64,000 nt of DNA from Ciona savignyi. Its lineage: Eukaryota; Chordata; Ascidiacea; Phlebobranchia; Cionidae. Of the stretch, positions 33,401-43,003 are shown in pieces. A model generated the notes under the pieces. It searched no databases and had not been told where the DNA came from. It worked only from the letters and a program-made list of their open reading frames with translations. Numbering within the stretch: position 1 is the first letter of the stretch; every line of letters begins with the position of its first letter. A program made the position numbers and the translations under genes. Where the stretch lies: the NCBI GenBank assembly GCA_000149265.1, contig CH003160.1, positions 430,578-494,577 of the forward strand, given 5' to 3'.

Positions 33401-36293
33401 AAGTTTTGTCACAGGGAAGGGGAGTTTTTAAAACGGGAAGCAAACTTAAAGATGCAAATTACAACAATGGAGAAAATGAATGAAATAGAAAAGAATCAGC
33501 TTGAGCAGCAGGCAAGTGTCTGATGACATTCCATTTGTTGGTTAATTTAAAAACTTGTTTTCTGCATTAATAACGGAGTGAAGCTTTACAGATAAAAAGC
33601 CTTGAAAAGAAGCTGGCCAACCATCCGTCCAATTCCGGTTTAAACCGGAACAACAGCAACAGATCAAATGGTCCCCACTCGCCTATGCAAAGTGTACCGA
33701 CATACCAGCAGCACCAGAACAAATATTTTCCTAATGTTGATAATGGCAAGTATTTATTTGTTACATAGAAGCTTGTTAAATTTCAAGCTTGTGGTGATGC
33801 AGTTGCATTCCATTTCAAGCAGGTGACTGAAGCCTCTTAATTATTAACCCTACTGTGTACATTGCTGTACAAATTTTTGTTATTTGATATTCACCACAAA
33901 TTATTTTCCCCTAGTATTGTACATACCAAATTATTGTATAGTACTTGGCCAAATTTAAATTGCCAATCAAGGTTAATTTGTGCACACTTGGTAAGGACCT
34001 TGTGTGCAGCATGGTGAGACACCTACTAAGTATTAAACTTGGAAAGGGTTTAAAATTACAGAGTTTTGATTTTCATTATGACCAAAATATGATTTTTACA
34101 TTTTAGCCACCCCTACAGTCACTAGCATGGATGGCACACCAGCACCAGAAAAGAGGCCATCTGTGAGGCAAACTTTTGACAATCTCATCGCCAGTCTAGA
34201 TGATATGCTGGATTCAAGAGCTGACCCAAACAGTGATGCTAAATATGGGGATGTATGTGTATTTACACTGTTTTTAAAGTTTAAAAAATAATATAATTAC
34301 TAAGCAAATCACTCTTAATATTTTTCCTTTTAATTAAATTTTAACGAACAAAATTTTCACACAAAGTCACATTTCAAAATGTAAACTTGTTTTTTTCTTA
34401 TTTCACCAAATTTTAACAATATGAATTAGGCACCACAGAATGCTTCGAATCACCTGGATAACTCTGCGCTAAAATATAGAGCCAAGTTAAAAGGGCCGAG
34501 ATTCAATAAATCAAGTTCCAGATCAGATGTAAGAAACACACCCTATATTTCTCCTTACAATTTTATTTTCTGTTTATTTTTAGCTTAAATTACCTATACG
34601 ATATTCCATTTTAATCATTACATTTTTGATTGTTACTGACAGCTTGTTTCATTGTTTATTTGATTATTTTTATTCCTTCAGAGTGACAACTGGGAAGAGA
34701 AAGGAGCTGAGGGTTTGGAGCAACTTCATGGAAGTCCGCTATCCAAGCGTGGAACACCCATGTGAGTGTCCTGTGCTGTATATTGTGTGTCATTGTGCCA
34801 TATATTGTGTGGTGATGTGCTATTTCTTGTGGTTGTTTGATGCCATTTATTCCGATTAATATTATAAGCCATTCACCAGATCACATGGCAAACAGCACAT
34901 CAACATGTCTCCGTTACCCCAATCCAGTCCCATGGGTGATGTACCAAGTCCCAGTACCTCACCATCGAGTCAAGTTCGGATGAGACGAATTGTAAATGTA
35001 AGTAGCACACCCATGAATTGAGTGATACATAACAATGCTAACGTGCATGGCATGCGTAACTAGCACGATGAACTCACAAAGGTCGATGACAACAACGTTG
35101 CCATGGGTAACAGTGATGGGGATAAGAAAACAAGAGCACATGGTGGCGCCAGACCTCAGTCAGCAGCGTCCACTATTTCCGGGGTATCATCTCATTCAGA
35201 TGAGGTAGGATAGACAGCTCGAGCACTCCACCAAACCTGCTTGCATTTAAAAAGGAAATTTTCTTCTTTTTTCTATAAACCTTTTTGAACGTGACCCTGC
35301 GACTTAACCAAATAATCCAGTTTATAATTTGAATGAAAGCCTTGAAACTAATATCAGCTTTTCTAATTTGCAGCTTTTCTTACACAAACATAGTTTGGTT
35401 ATTAAGTCCAGTGCTTACTATCCTGGGGTTTAAACTACTCAATGATAACAACAGGGCTCAGTTGAAAAACGCGGTCAAACCCAGGGTGAGCTTTACCTCT
35501 CAACCCCCACCTGGTCAGTGGATGATGTTGTTGCGTGGATGAGTGGTTGTGGGCTCACTCTTCATGTGGCGACCTTCAATCAGCATAAGATTGATGGAGC
35601 TAAGCTGCTGGCAATTGATAACGACAGGTTAAAGGTATGTTTAAAATCTGTCTTTGATACCGAATATCTTCAACATATGCATGTTATGTCTTGGATATGG
35701 AATATCTTAAACATATCCACATCATGTCTTAGATATGCAAAGTTGCATAAAAAAATAAGAAGAAAAACAAAATAAACAAGATCGGCTTTTATTTAAAACA
35801 AATCATGTTTGTTAATATGTGTAATTGAGATTAAACTTTAGTTTGGATCAACACTCTGCATGACCAGTGCAATATTGTATATTGTTTCTATTTTATCACA
35901 GTTCTTTATTTAACAAAATGCACTACTAAGAGTTGATAATGAAAGCCAGTGTTTAATTTTTTCTTCAAAGATAATAAAAATCCAAATTTCTTTTTGAAAC
36001 AACATTGTATATGATTTTGATTCGTACTGTTGTTTTTTTTTCTGGGCTATCTTTGTATAAGGTTTTCTTAATTTTTTATAGTTTTGTTCGGTCGATCGCA
36101 CTTTTTGTTTTATATATATTGTCATAGCAACCATTTACAGGAAATGGGCATCGTTGACAAATCTGAAAAAAATCTGCTAAAAAGAAAAGTGAAGGAATTG
36201 AAAACAAGATATGAAAAAGAAAGAAAATTGGCTGATAAACTCAACAAAAAGCAGAAAAAAGGATTCCGGACTGGAAAGAAACCTTTGTTTTAA
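21481..36293 (+). CDS. PPP1R9A: Neurabin/spinophilin-family PP1 scaffold (PPP1R9)
   Basis: Exons: 21481-21666, 21786-22062, 22118-22252, 22345-23681, 23842-23938, 24045-24202, 28118-28250, 28805-28925, 29026-29173, 30252-30329, 30454-30510, 30760-31038, (31383-31478 tentative), 32421-32486, 32625-32753, 32948-33093, 33415-33511, 33592-33745, 34107-34252, 34430-34528, 34682-34761, 34869-34997, 35082-35204, 35455-35634, 36141-36293. About 1500 aa. Order matches vertebrate neurabin: N-terminal actin-binding motif (HISRIRSKF), long disordered Ser-rich exon 4, PP1 docking RVSF with STAPI, one PDZ ([18 protein letters not shown]), coiled coil ([15 protein letters not shown]), C-terminal SAM and a basic tail. 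Neurabins tether protein phosphatase 1 to F-actin at junctions and synapses. The SAM domain marks neurabin-1 type; vertebrate spinophilin lacks it. Phases agree at all junctions except 34761/34869. ATG 21481 is the first in frame; the frame is open back to the acceptor at 21429. Symbol by family, orthology not tested. Confidence 0.93.
24168..24202 (+). other. PP1-docking motif of neurabin (RVSF)
   Basis: Exon end encodes [12 protein letters not shown], equivalent to the RKIHFSTAPI / RKIKFSSAPI docking site of spinophilin and neurabin, which binds the RVxF groove of PP1. The next exon (28118) continues [20 protein letters not shown] as in vertebrates, across a 3.9 kb intron. Confidence 0.88.
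24203..28117 (+). other. Large neurabin intron
   Basis: 3.9 kb, phase 0, GT-AG. It holds one full-length SINE-1 (25328-25635). The 155-codon minus-strand frame at 27090-27557 shows no recognisable domain. I see no other gene inside. Confidence 0.7.
25328..25635 (+). mobile_element. tRNA-derived SINE-1, full length
   Basis: Head GGCCCGATGGTCTAGCGGTT resembles the 5' half of tRNA-Glu (A box TGGTCTAGCGG), followed by the perfect hairpin CCTTTCAATCGAAAGG and the B-box-like GGTGCGAAACT. A conserved body follows (AAGGCACTTTACGGACATTG, CAATAGCTCCGGTAACCCGA, CCCATTCACGGGGATAAACA). It ends in a (TATCC)n tail of about five repeats. This is the reference copy for the other SINE-1 calls here. Confidence 0.88.
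28805..29173 (+). other. PDZ domain of neurabin (two exons)
   Basis: Exons 28805-28925 and 29026-29173 encode [20 protein letters not shown] to [11 protein letters not shown]. The carboxylate-binding loop is GLGLSI. In vertebrates this domain binds C-terminal tails such as p70 S6 kinase. Conservation is the strongest in the gene. Confidence 0.93.
29340..30060. mobile_element. Degenerate transposon sequence in a neurabin intron
   Basis: 29340-29480 resembles 44090-44230 (CAGGTCATT, TTAAAACTTT..AGTAAT.CTAACTG.CAT). 29640-29770 resembles 52830-52930 (AGTTTAC..C.AA, ATCATAAATACA.TATTATT). These are old copies related to the 336-bp-monomer element group; boundaries unclear. Confidence 0.4.
31383..31478 (+). 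other. Tentative additional neurabin exon
   Basis: Between phase-0 exons 31038 and 32421, the frame [20 protein letters not shown] then [12 protein letters not shown] is open, phase 0 at both ends, from an acceptor TTACAAG to a weak donor TGT|GTCTAT. Another frame from the better acceptor TCATGCAG soon stops. Either it is an optional exon or 31038 joins 32421 directly. Confidence 0.4.
31947..32107. repeat. Intronic direct repeat, two copies
   Basis: GTGGAAAAATAACACTTCTG followed by ATTTGTGGTGAAACTATCGA occurs at 31947 and again at about 32045, with a few changes, spacing about 98 bases. Confidence 0.8.
33098..33300 (-). mobile_element. SINE-1 inserted beside a neurabin splice donor
   Basis: Minus-strand SINE-1 whose GGATA tail begins within the donor context: exon 32948-33093 ends AAAG, then GTAAGATAGGATATTCATC. 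The body is standard; the tRNA head is cut off at CCAGTTTCGCAAG. Confidence 0.82.
33512..33591 (+). other. GC-AG intron 1 of 2 in neurabin
   Basis: Donor is CAG|GCAAGT and acceptor TTTACAG|ATA. The only frame linking LEQQ to IKSLEKKLA without a stop uses the GC donor in phase 0; the nearby GT two bases on gives a stop. Confidence 0.82.
33746..34106 (+). other. GC-AG intron 2 of 2 in neurabin
   Basis: Donor is AATG|GCAAGT and acceptor ATTTTAG|CCACC, phase 1. GT alternatives nearby (after AATGGCAA, or after CCTAAT) run into stops in the next exon. Same GCAAGT hexamer as the preceding intron. Confidence 0.78.
35455..35634 (+). other. SAM domain exon of neurabin
   Basis: Encodes [20 protein letters not shown], then [20 protein letters not shown]. 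It continues in the last exon as [20 protein letters not shown], the usual SAM end, then a basic Lys-rich tail to TAA 36291-36293. Confidence 0.9.
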
Positions 36294-36962
36294 AAAAATG
36301 CTGCGTACACACAGTATTATAAATCCTATATGCCCATTTTGCATCAACAATCCGATTTTCATTCTTCTTTCATATGATTACACTTTATCACATTCTAAAG
36401 ACTTTCTGTGTTATACGTCTGGAATATTCCAAATGCCACAATATATAGCATTTTATTCAAGTGTTATTCTGAACAAGTTGTTGCGATGAAAAGTGAGTAA
36501 TGGGTATCAGGTTACCCACCCTCTTGTGTCCCGCCATACTCGCTGTAAGCCGAAGTGCATTAGTTCCAGATCTTTGCACTCGGGAGATTCCATTCTTTTA
36601 TACCCTACGTTTAATTTTTGTTGTTTCTTGTCGAAAATTACGAAATACCTTGTAAGTATTTATGCGTGTTTTTTTATATAATTTGTAGGATAATATACGG
36701 GTTTAGATTAGACGATATAAGTTGTCTCAAGTCGCAAGCCAAGGAGCGAGAAATAATATCGGCAGTCCCAACAACAAACGCTAGTCACTACGACTGGTGA
36801 ACAAGATCGGCATTGAGCGAATGGCGTCGAGTTTATTTGTGGACAAGAGGGTGAAATCAATAATTTCAACAATTTCGTGTTTATTGACCAATCCATTGTT
36901 GACGTTCAACGAACAGGCTACAACCCAGAAGTAAAGATCCGATTAGTGTAAAAACAACTGGA
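36294..36962. other. 3' flank of neurabin
   Basis: Likely contains the 3' UTR. I see no canonical AATAAA near the stop codon and no other gene. Confidence 0.4.
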
Positions 36963-37070
36963 CGGGTTAGAATATTTATGTTTTCCCCAAGAATGGAAAA
37001 ACGCAGGGGGTGGGCAATGGATTACCTCGCGCCTGTCGTTGGATTACCGAAGGTATTGCAGTGCGTTCTA
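36963..37070 (-). mobile_element. SINE-1 fragment, diverged
   Basis: ATTTATGTTTTCCCCAAGAATGG, GGATTACCTCGCGCC and TATTGCAGTGCGTTCTATAT match the tail half of SINE-1. Confidence 0.6.
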
Positions 37071-37335
37071 TATAACTGAGACGTCTATTCAACTATTTGA
37101 TCAAATATGGATAACCAGTTTGATTTGGTGACTTTAGCTTCATTACGTATATACTTGTAGAAACAATGTTAGATAAACTGATCGGACATGTATGAATCTA
37201 ACAAGAGTATTTAGTTTTTAACTCAACATGGATAACGAGTTTGGTCAGTTAACTAAACTTCTGTTTTTTCTAATCTGGGTTATGTTATCTAACAATTCTT
37301 AAAGATTTAATCCAATTTGACGACTCCTTGTTGGA

Positions 37336-37628
37336 GATAGGATAGGATATTCATCTTTATCCCCGTGAATGGTAAAACGAAGAGGGTTAACACACGGGCA
37401 ATCGTCAGATCACCTCGCGCCCAACGTCGGGTTACCGGAGCTATTGCAGTGTGTTGTATATGATAGACACGTTCCTTTAATTTGGTAGAACCCATTAATC
37501 CGCTGGGTTCATGCAATGTCCGTAAAGTGCCTTGCCCAAGGACACAACCGATTAGCTAGCGATCAGTTTCGCACCTTCAACGTTTCGATTGAAAGGCGAC
37601 GCACTTAACCGTTAGACCAACGGGCCGG
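37336..37628 (-). mobile_element. SINE-1, near full length
   Basis: Tail GATAGGATAGGATATTC on the left, tRNA-like head complement CGTTAGACCAACGGGCCGG on the right, full body between. Confidence 0.87.
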
Positions 37629-37797
37629 ATATAATAGACACGGTTCTTCAATTTGCTAGAAGCCATTATTTCGCGGGGTTCAGGCAATGTCCGTAAAGTG
37701 CCTTGCCCAAGGATATAACCGACTGGCTAGTGACCAGTTTCGCACCTGCAACCTTTCGATTGAAAGGCGACACACTTAACCGCTAGACCAACCGGCC
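37629..37797 (-). mobile_element. Second SINE-1, head half, adjoining the first
   Basis: Begins mid-body (ATAGACACGGTTCTTCAATT) and ends with the head complement CGCTAGACCAACCGGCC. It has the same orientation and abuts the first copy, as if one inserted into the other or through unequal exchange. Confidence 0.8.
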
Positions 37798-37857
37798 ATT
37801 TTGATGTCAGTGCGATATGGCATGCCGGTGTTGAATCGTGATTTAGAACCAAATCAT

Positions 37858-40078
37858 AGTTATGGGTCCCATTTGAAAAAATGGGGCACATATTGTTTTT
37901 GTCCGTTTTTTTTTTTCTTTTTTTTTTTTTTCTTCGTCAAACGCTTGACAGGCATGGCATGGCGCCCCGACATCTACCAGAAGGAATAATGGAATCGCAA
38001 TGAAACTTGGTGATTTTGTAGACAACATGGCCTAGATATGCAGAAACCAAAATTTTGGGTAATAAATTTAGGGGAATTCCCCTTGGACGTTAAAAACCAA
38101 AACGGTCATTTTTTTCTAAAAAAATAGCTTTTTAGGCCATAGCGATTGAACAGCTACTCCAATTTGAATCAAATTTGGTGGAATGTTAGTGCACTAGTCA
38201 CTGATTTAAAACTTAAAAGAAATAAAATAATTACCTAGGGAAATACCCTAAAAATTAAACTTTTGCTGTTAAATGATAATTGTGACAGGCATGGCATGGC
38301 GCCCCGACATCTATCAGAAGGAATAATGGAATCGCAATGAAACTTGGTGATTTTGTAGACAACATGGCCTAGATATGCAGAAACCATAATTTTGGGTAAT
38401 AAATTTAGGGGAATTCCCTTTGGACGTTAAAAACCAAAACGGTCATTTTTTTCTAAAAAATTAGCTTTTTAGACCATAGCGCTTGAACGGCTGCTCCAAT
38501 TTAAATCAAATTTTGGGGAATGTTAGTGCACTAGTCACTGATTTAACACTTAAAAGAAATAAAAAAAATTCCTAGAGAAATACCCTAAAAATTAAACTTC
38601 TGTTGTTAAATGATAATTGTGACAGGCATGCTATGTCGCCCGACATCTACCAGAAGAAATAATCGAATCGTAATGAAACTTAGTCATTCGTTAGACAACA
38701 TGATCTAGATATGCAGAAACCAAAATTTTGGGTATTAAATCAAGGGGAATTCCCCTGAGAGGTTAAAAACCAAAACGGTATTTTTTATGAAAAAATTAGC
38801 TTTTTGTGGCATAGCGCTTGAACGGCTGCTCTAATTTGAATCATATTTGGTAAAAAGAAAGTGTGTTAGTGACTGATTTAACACTTAAAAAAAATAAAAA
38901 AATTACCTAGGGAAATACCCTAAAAAATTCGATTTTGTACTGAAATCATGATTGTGACAGGCATGCCATGTCGCCTCAACATCTACCAGAAGGAGTAATG
39001 GAATCGCAATGAAAATTGGACATTTTTAGACAACATGGTTTAGATATACAGAAACTAAAATTTTGGGTAGTAAATCAAGGGGAATTCCCCTGGGATGTTA
39101 AAAACCAAAACGCTATTTTTTTCTAAAAAAATAGCCTTTTTTAGGCATAGCGCTTGAACGGCAGTTACAATTTGAATCAGATTTCATGGAATGTAAGTGC
39201 ATTAGTCACTGATTTAACACTTGGAAGAAATAATAAAATTACCTAAGGAAATACCCGAAAAATAGGATATGTTCTCAAATCATGATTGTGACAAGCATGC
39301 CATGTCGCCCCGACATCTACCAAAAGGATTAATGGAATCGCAATCAAACTTTGGTATTTGTTATAGACAACATGAGTTTAGATATGCAGAAACCAAAATT
39401 TTGGGTAATGAATCCAGGGGAACTCCCATAAGACGTTAAAAACCAAAACGTTTTTTTTCTAATAAATTAGCTTTTGGGGGCATAGCGCTTGAACGGCTGC
39501 TCTAATTTTGATCAGATTCAGTGAAATGTTAGACCATTAGACACTCTGTGCCAATTAAAAAATAGAAAACATTTACTTAGGGTAATTTCCTTGAAAACGA
39601 AGATATGTTCTTGAGTTACGATTGTAACAGACATGCCATATCGCACTGACATCTCTAATAAGCAGTCTACAAATCAGATTAAAACTTTAAGAATTGTTCC
39701 ATAACATAAGTCACTTATAAAAACAAAAACTTATCTACTAAACCCAGGGGAATTTCCTGAAACCATTAAAAAATAAATCGGGCTGTTTTGGGAATTTAGC
39801 CTTATTTCACTACAGCACTTGAAAAGAAGCTTTAATTTAAAATATTTGTGGTGAAATGTTCGTAAATTTTAGACGTTTATCTTTTATTTAACTGCACATG
39901 GAAAATAAGTTTGGTTGGTTAACTATGGGACCCATGCGTTTATGCTTGCAGAAACAAACTATATACTCGGTGTATAAAATACAAATTGTGGTTAGGGACC
40001 CTGAAGCATGAATATATGGCATACAACATGTGTTTTACAAATAGTGTTGGTTAACACGTGGTTGACACTTTCTAGTTG
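37858..40078 (+). mobile_element. 336-bp-monomer element, best-preserved copy
   Basis: Left end TTATGGGTCCCATTTG with hairpin, then CACATATTGTTTTTGTCCG and poly-T. Tandem monomers follow, starting GACAGGCATG at 37947, 38284, 38621, 38956, 39290 and 39626 (spacing 337, 337, 335, 334, 336). Then a unique right segment and terminus GTTGACACTTTCTAG|T. No coding frame. Internal tandem repeats and a fixed CTAG|T end recall non-autonomous rolling-circle (Helitron/Helentron-derived) elements; that class is inference. Confidence 0.75.
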
Positions 40079-40082
40079 TTAG

Positions 40083-41137
40083 GGTATTTTCCTTTTCATT
40101 TTTTTTTGTCAAACGCTTGACAGGCATGGCATGTCGCCCCGTCATCTACCAGAAGGGTTAATGAAATCGCAATGAAACTTGTCCATTTGTTAGACAACAT
40201 GGTCTAGATATGCAGAAACCAAAATTTTGGGTGATAAATCCAAGGGAATTCCCCTGGGACGTTGAAAACCAAAACGATATTTAAAAAAATAGCTTTTTTG
40301 GTCATAACGTTTGATCGGCTACTACAATTTGAATCAGATTTGGTGGAATGTAAGTGCATTAGTCACTGATTTAACACTTAAAAGAAATAAAAAAATTACT
40401 TAGTAAAATACCCTAAAAAATAGGACTTTGTTCTCAAATCATGATTGTGACAAGCATGACATTTGTAAGAGAACATGGTCTAGATATGCAGAAACCAAAA
40501 TTTTGGGTAATGAATTTTGGGTAATTTCCCTGATACGTTAAAACCCAAAACGTTTTTTCCTAATAAATTAGATTTTGGGGACATAGCGCTTGAACGACTG
40601 CATTAATTTTGATCAGATTTGGTGAAATGTTAGGCCATTAGACACTTTGTGCCAATTAAAAGAAAGAAAAAATAAACTTAGGGTAATTCCGTTAAAAACG
40701 AAGATTGCAACAGGCATGCCATATCGCACTGACATCTCCACCAAGGAGTCGACAAATCAGATTAAAACTTTAAGAATTGTTACATAACATGGCCCACATA
40801 TGTAAAAACATAAACTTATCTACTAAACTTTAAAACAAAAATTAAAAAGTATCTCTAGAACGGGGATTAAAACCAAGAAATTAAAAAGAACGCCCGATTT
40901 TTTCTCCATGTTCTGCTCCGATGTTTTTGTTCGAAAATAGTTACAGAAATGTTTGCTACGATGGATTAGATGTTCTCTTATTTAAATCGTGGTAAAATAA
41001 GTCCCTTGAAACCCCAAGATAAAAATTAATTTTGTTTGTCACCATCTGGGGCCCATGCTTTTATGCTCCAAAAATATATATCATAAAAAAATTGTTTTAC
41101 AACTAGTGGTATAGTTAAACATGTGGTTCTCTCTAGT
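40083..41137 (+). mobile_element. 336-bp-monomer element, second adjacent copy
   Basis: Starts without the hairpin (TTTTTTTTTGTCAAACGC, GACAGGCATGGCATGTCGC), has about two and a half monomers and a diverged right segment ending ACATGTGGTTCTCTCTAG|T. Confidence 0.68.
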
Positions 41138-41271
41138 TCTATGCCAGTTTTCCTAACTCGTTGTATACCTCTATAAGTCCAAATACAATGTTTGTGACAG
41201 TGTAAGCGGCATGTCTATTTAGCACATTAGCAATGGTAAATAAAAGTGCCTTAACATACCGGTTGTGTGGC

Positions 41272-41330
41272 GGGAATGGTTAACGCGACTGATACATACT
41301 GAAGTACAAAAATGGTCTTATTGACGAAAA
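41272..41330 (+). mobile_element. SINE-2 head remnant
   Basis: GCGGGAATGGTTAACGCGAC followed by TGATACATACTGAAGT matches the tRNA-like head of SINE-2; the B-box half is absent. Confidence 0.45.
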
Positions 41331-41365
41331 ACTTATCGCGTATTCAAATTAGATAAGAATATGAT

Positions 41366-41648
41366 ATAATATGATATTCATGTTTATCCCCATAAGTGGG
41401 AAAACCAAGTGGGTTAACACACGAGCAATCGTCAGATCACCTTGCGTCCACCGTCGGGTTACCGGAGCTATATCAGTGTGTTGCGTATGATAGACACGTT
41501 CCTTCAATTTGGTAGAACCCATTAATCCGCTGGGTTCAGGCAATGCATGTAAAGTGCCCAAGGTAACAACCGACTAGCTTGCGACCAGTTTCGCACCTGC
41601 AACCTTTTAATTGAACGGCGAGGCACTTAACCGCCAGACTAACCGGAC
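41366..41648 (-). mobile_element. SINE-1
   Basis: GATATTCATGTTTATCCCC to CCGCCAGACTAACCGGA; full body with moderate divergence. Confidence 0.82.
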
Positions 41649-42060
41649 TGACGTTGGCCGCATGGTGACTTAAAGAGTGAAATTATTTTATCGATGACCA
41701 GGTAAAAGGTTTCCGGTGCTCTCGTAAAACGAGTACGCGTATGTTAACTAACAGCACGCCAGTTTTACTGATTTATGACATCATAGGCAACCACAGACAA
41801 GAGCTAAATACATTACGTGGTAACAAGCATCATCTTTTTATTTAATTTCCTAAAGCGGAAATGTATTTTATGGCGTTAAAATACATATTACAATTACATT
41901 AAAGTGATTTTTACGATTCTTTTTCAACTATCAAATGGCCAACGAACCTCCAACCAAGTATATTCAAATAACTTACAGACGGACTACCATTATACATAAT
42001 GCTCATGTTACAATTAAATCATGAAAGTTTAAAATAATGGTTACAAGTTCAATCATTAAC
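41649..42060. other. Nothing recognised
   Basis: AT-rich spacer between two SINE-1 copies, no coding frame. Confidence 0.4.
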
Positions 42061-42062
42061 AG

Positions 42063-42361
42063 GATAAGATAGGATAGGATATTCATCTTTATCCCCGTGA
42101 ATGGGAAAACCAAGGGGGTTAACACACTGACAATGGTCAGATCACCTCGAGCACATCGTCGGGTTACCGGAGCTATTGCAGTGTGTTGTATATGATAGAC
42201 ACGTTCCTTTAATTTGATAGAACCCATTATTCCGCTGGGTTCAGGCAATGTCCGTAAAGTGCCTTGCCCAAGGACACAACCGACTAGCTAGCGACCAGTT
42301 TCGCACCTTCAACCTTTCGATTGAAAGGCGACGCACTTAACCGTTAGACCAACGGCCCGGA
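42063..42361 (-). mobile_element. SINE-1, near full length
   Basis: Tail GATAAGATAGGATAGGATATTC, full body, head complement CCGTTAGACCAACGGCCCGG. Confidence 0.87.
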
Positions 42362-42374
42362 ACAGCTGTGTTTA

Positions 42375-42652
42375 GTCCGACTGATTAGTCTATTGGGTTA
42401 GTGCGTCGCCTGTCAGCAGAATGGTTCCAGATTTGAAACTGGTCACCAGCTAATCGGTTGTGTTGGAGGCACTTAATAACGAACAAGGCACTAATTAATT
42501 AAAGGGTACTACTAAATTGAAGGAACGTGTAAATCATGCACCACACAGCAATAGGTAACACGACAGTTGGCGTGAGGTAATCTGACGATTGGCAGTGTGA
42601 TAACTTTCCTGGTTTTCCCATTCACGGGGAGTTATAAATGAATATCCTTTTC
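42375..42652 (+). mobile_element. SINE-1, diverged, opposite orientation
   Basis: GTCCGACTGATTAGTCTATT, GTGCGTCGCC, AACTGGTCACCAGCTAATCG, then ATTCACGGGGAGTTATAAATG and a short tail. It forms a head-to-head pair with the copy at 42063-42361. Confidence 0.72.
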
Positions 42653-43003
42653 TGTTTTATGTGTTGAAATTGTGAACACTTCGGCAAACTTACGGCACTA
42701 ACCCCATCACGCTGTATATTGAATTTAAATTATTTTACTTAATTACTGGTAAAATTTGGTAAAAGAAAGCAGTAGTTGTTTCCATGCTACCATAAAGATC
42801 TATTAATGTATGTATATGAGCATTGGTTGTTGCGGAAGTTCTTTATTTGCGGAATTACATTTCAAACTCTGCAGTTTTTGAAGGGACTGCTTAAAAAGGG
42901 AAAGTCCCTCAATATATTTTTTGCTCTGCCACAAGCTGAGTGTTTTGTGTTTATCGACAAAAACAAGCCTCGGGGAACTAAGCAAGTTTAAAAACGTTCC
43001 AAA
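42653..43003 (+). other. Upstream region of the kinase gene
   Basis: No repeat of the families above. Short overlapping frames on both strands (42776-42991, 42803-42985) have no recognisable content. Presumably promoter and 5' UTR of the kinase. Confidence 0.4.

Noticed and set aside
37947-39960. CRISPR-like or minisatellite array
   Set aside because: Repeats are 336 bp, contiguous and imperfect, within transposon ends in eukaryotic DNA; not a CRISPR.
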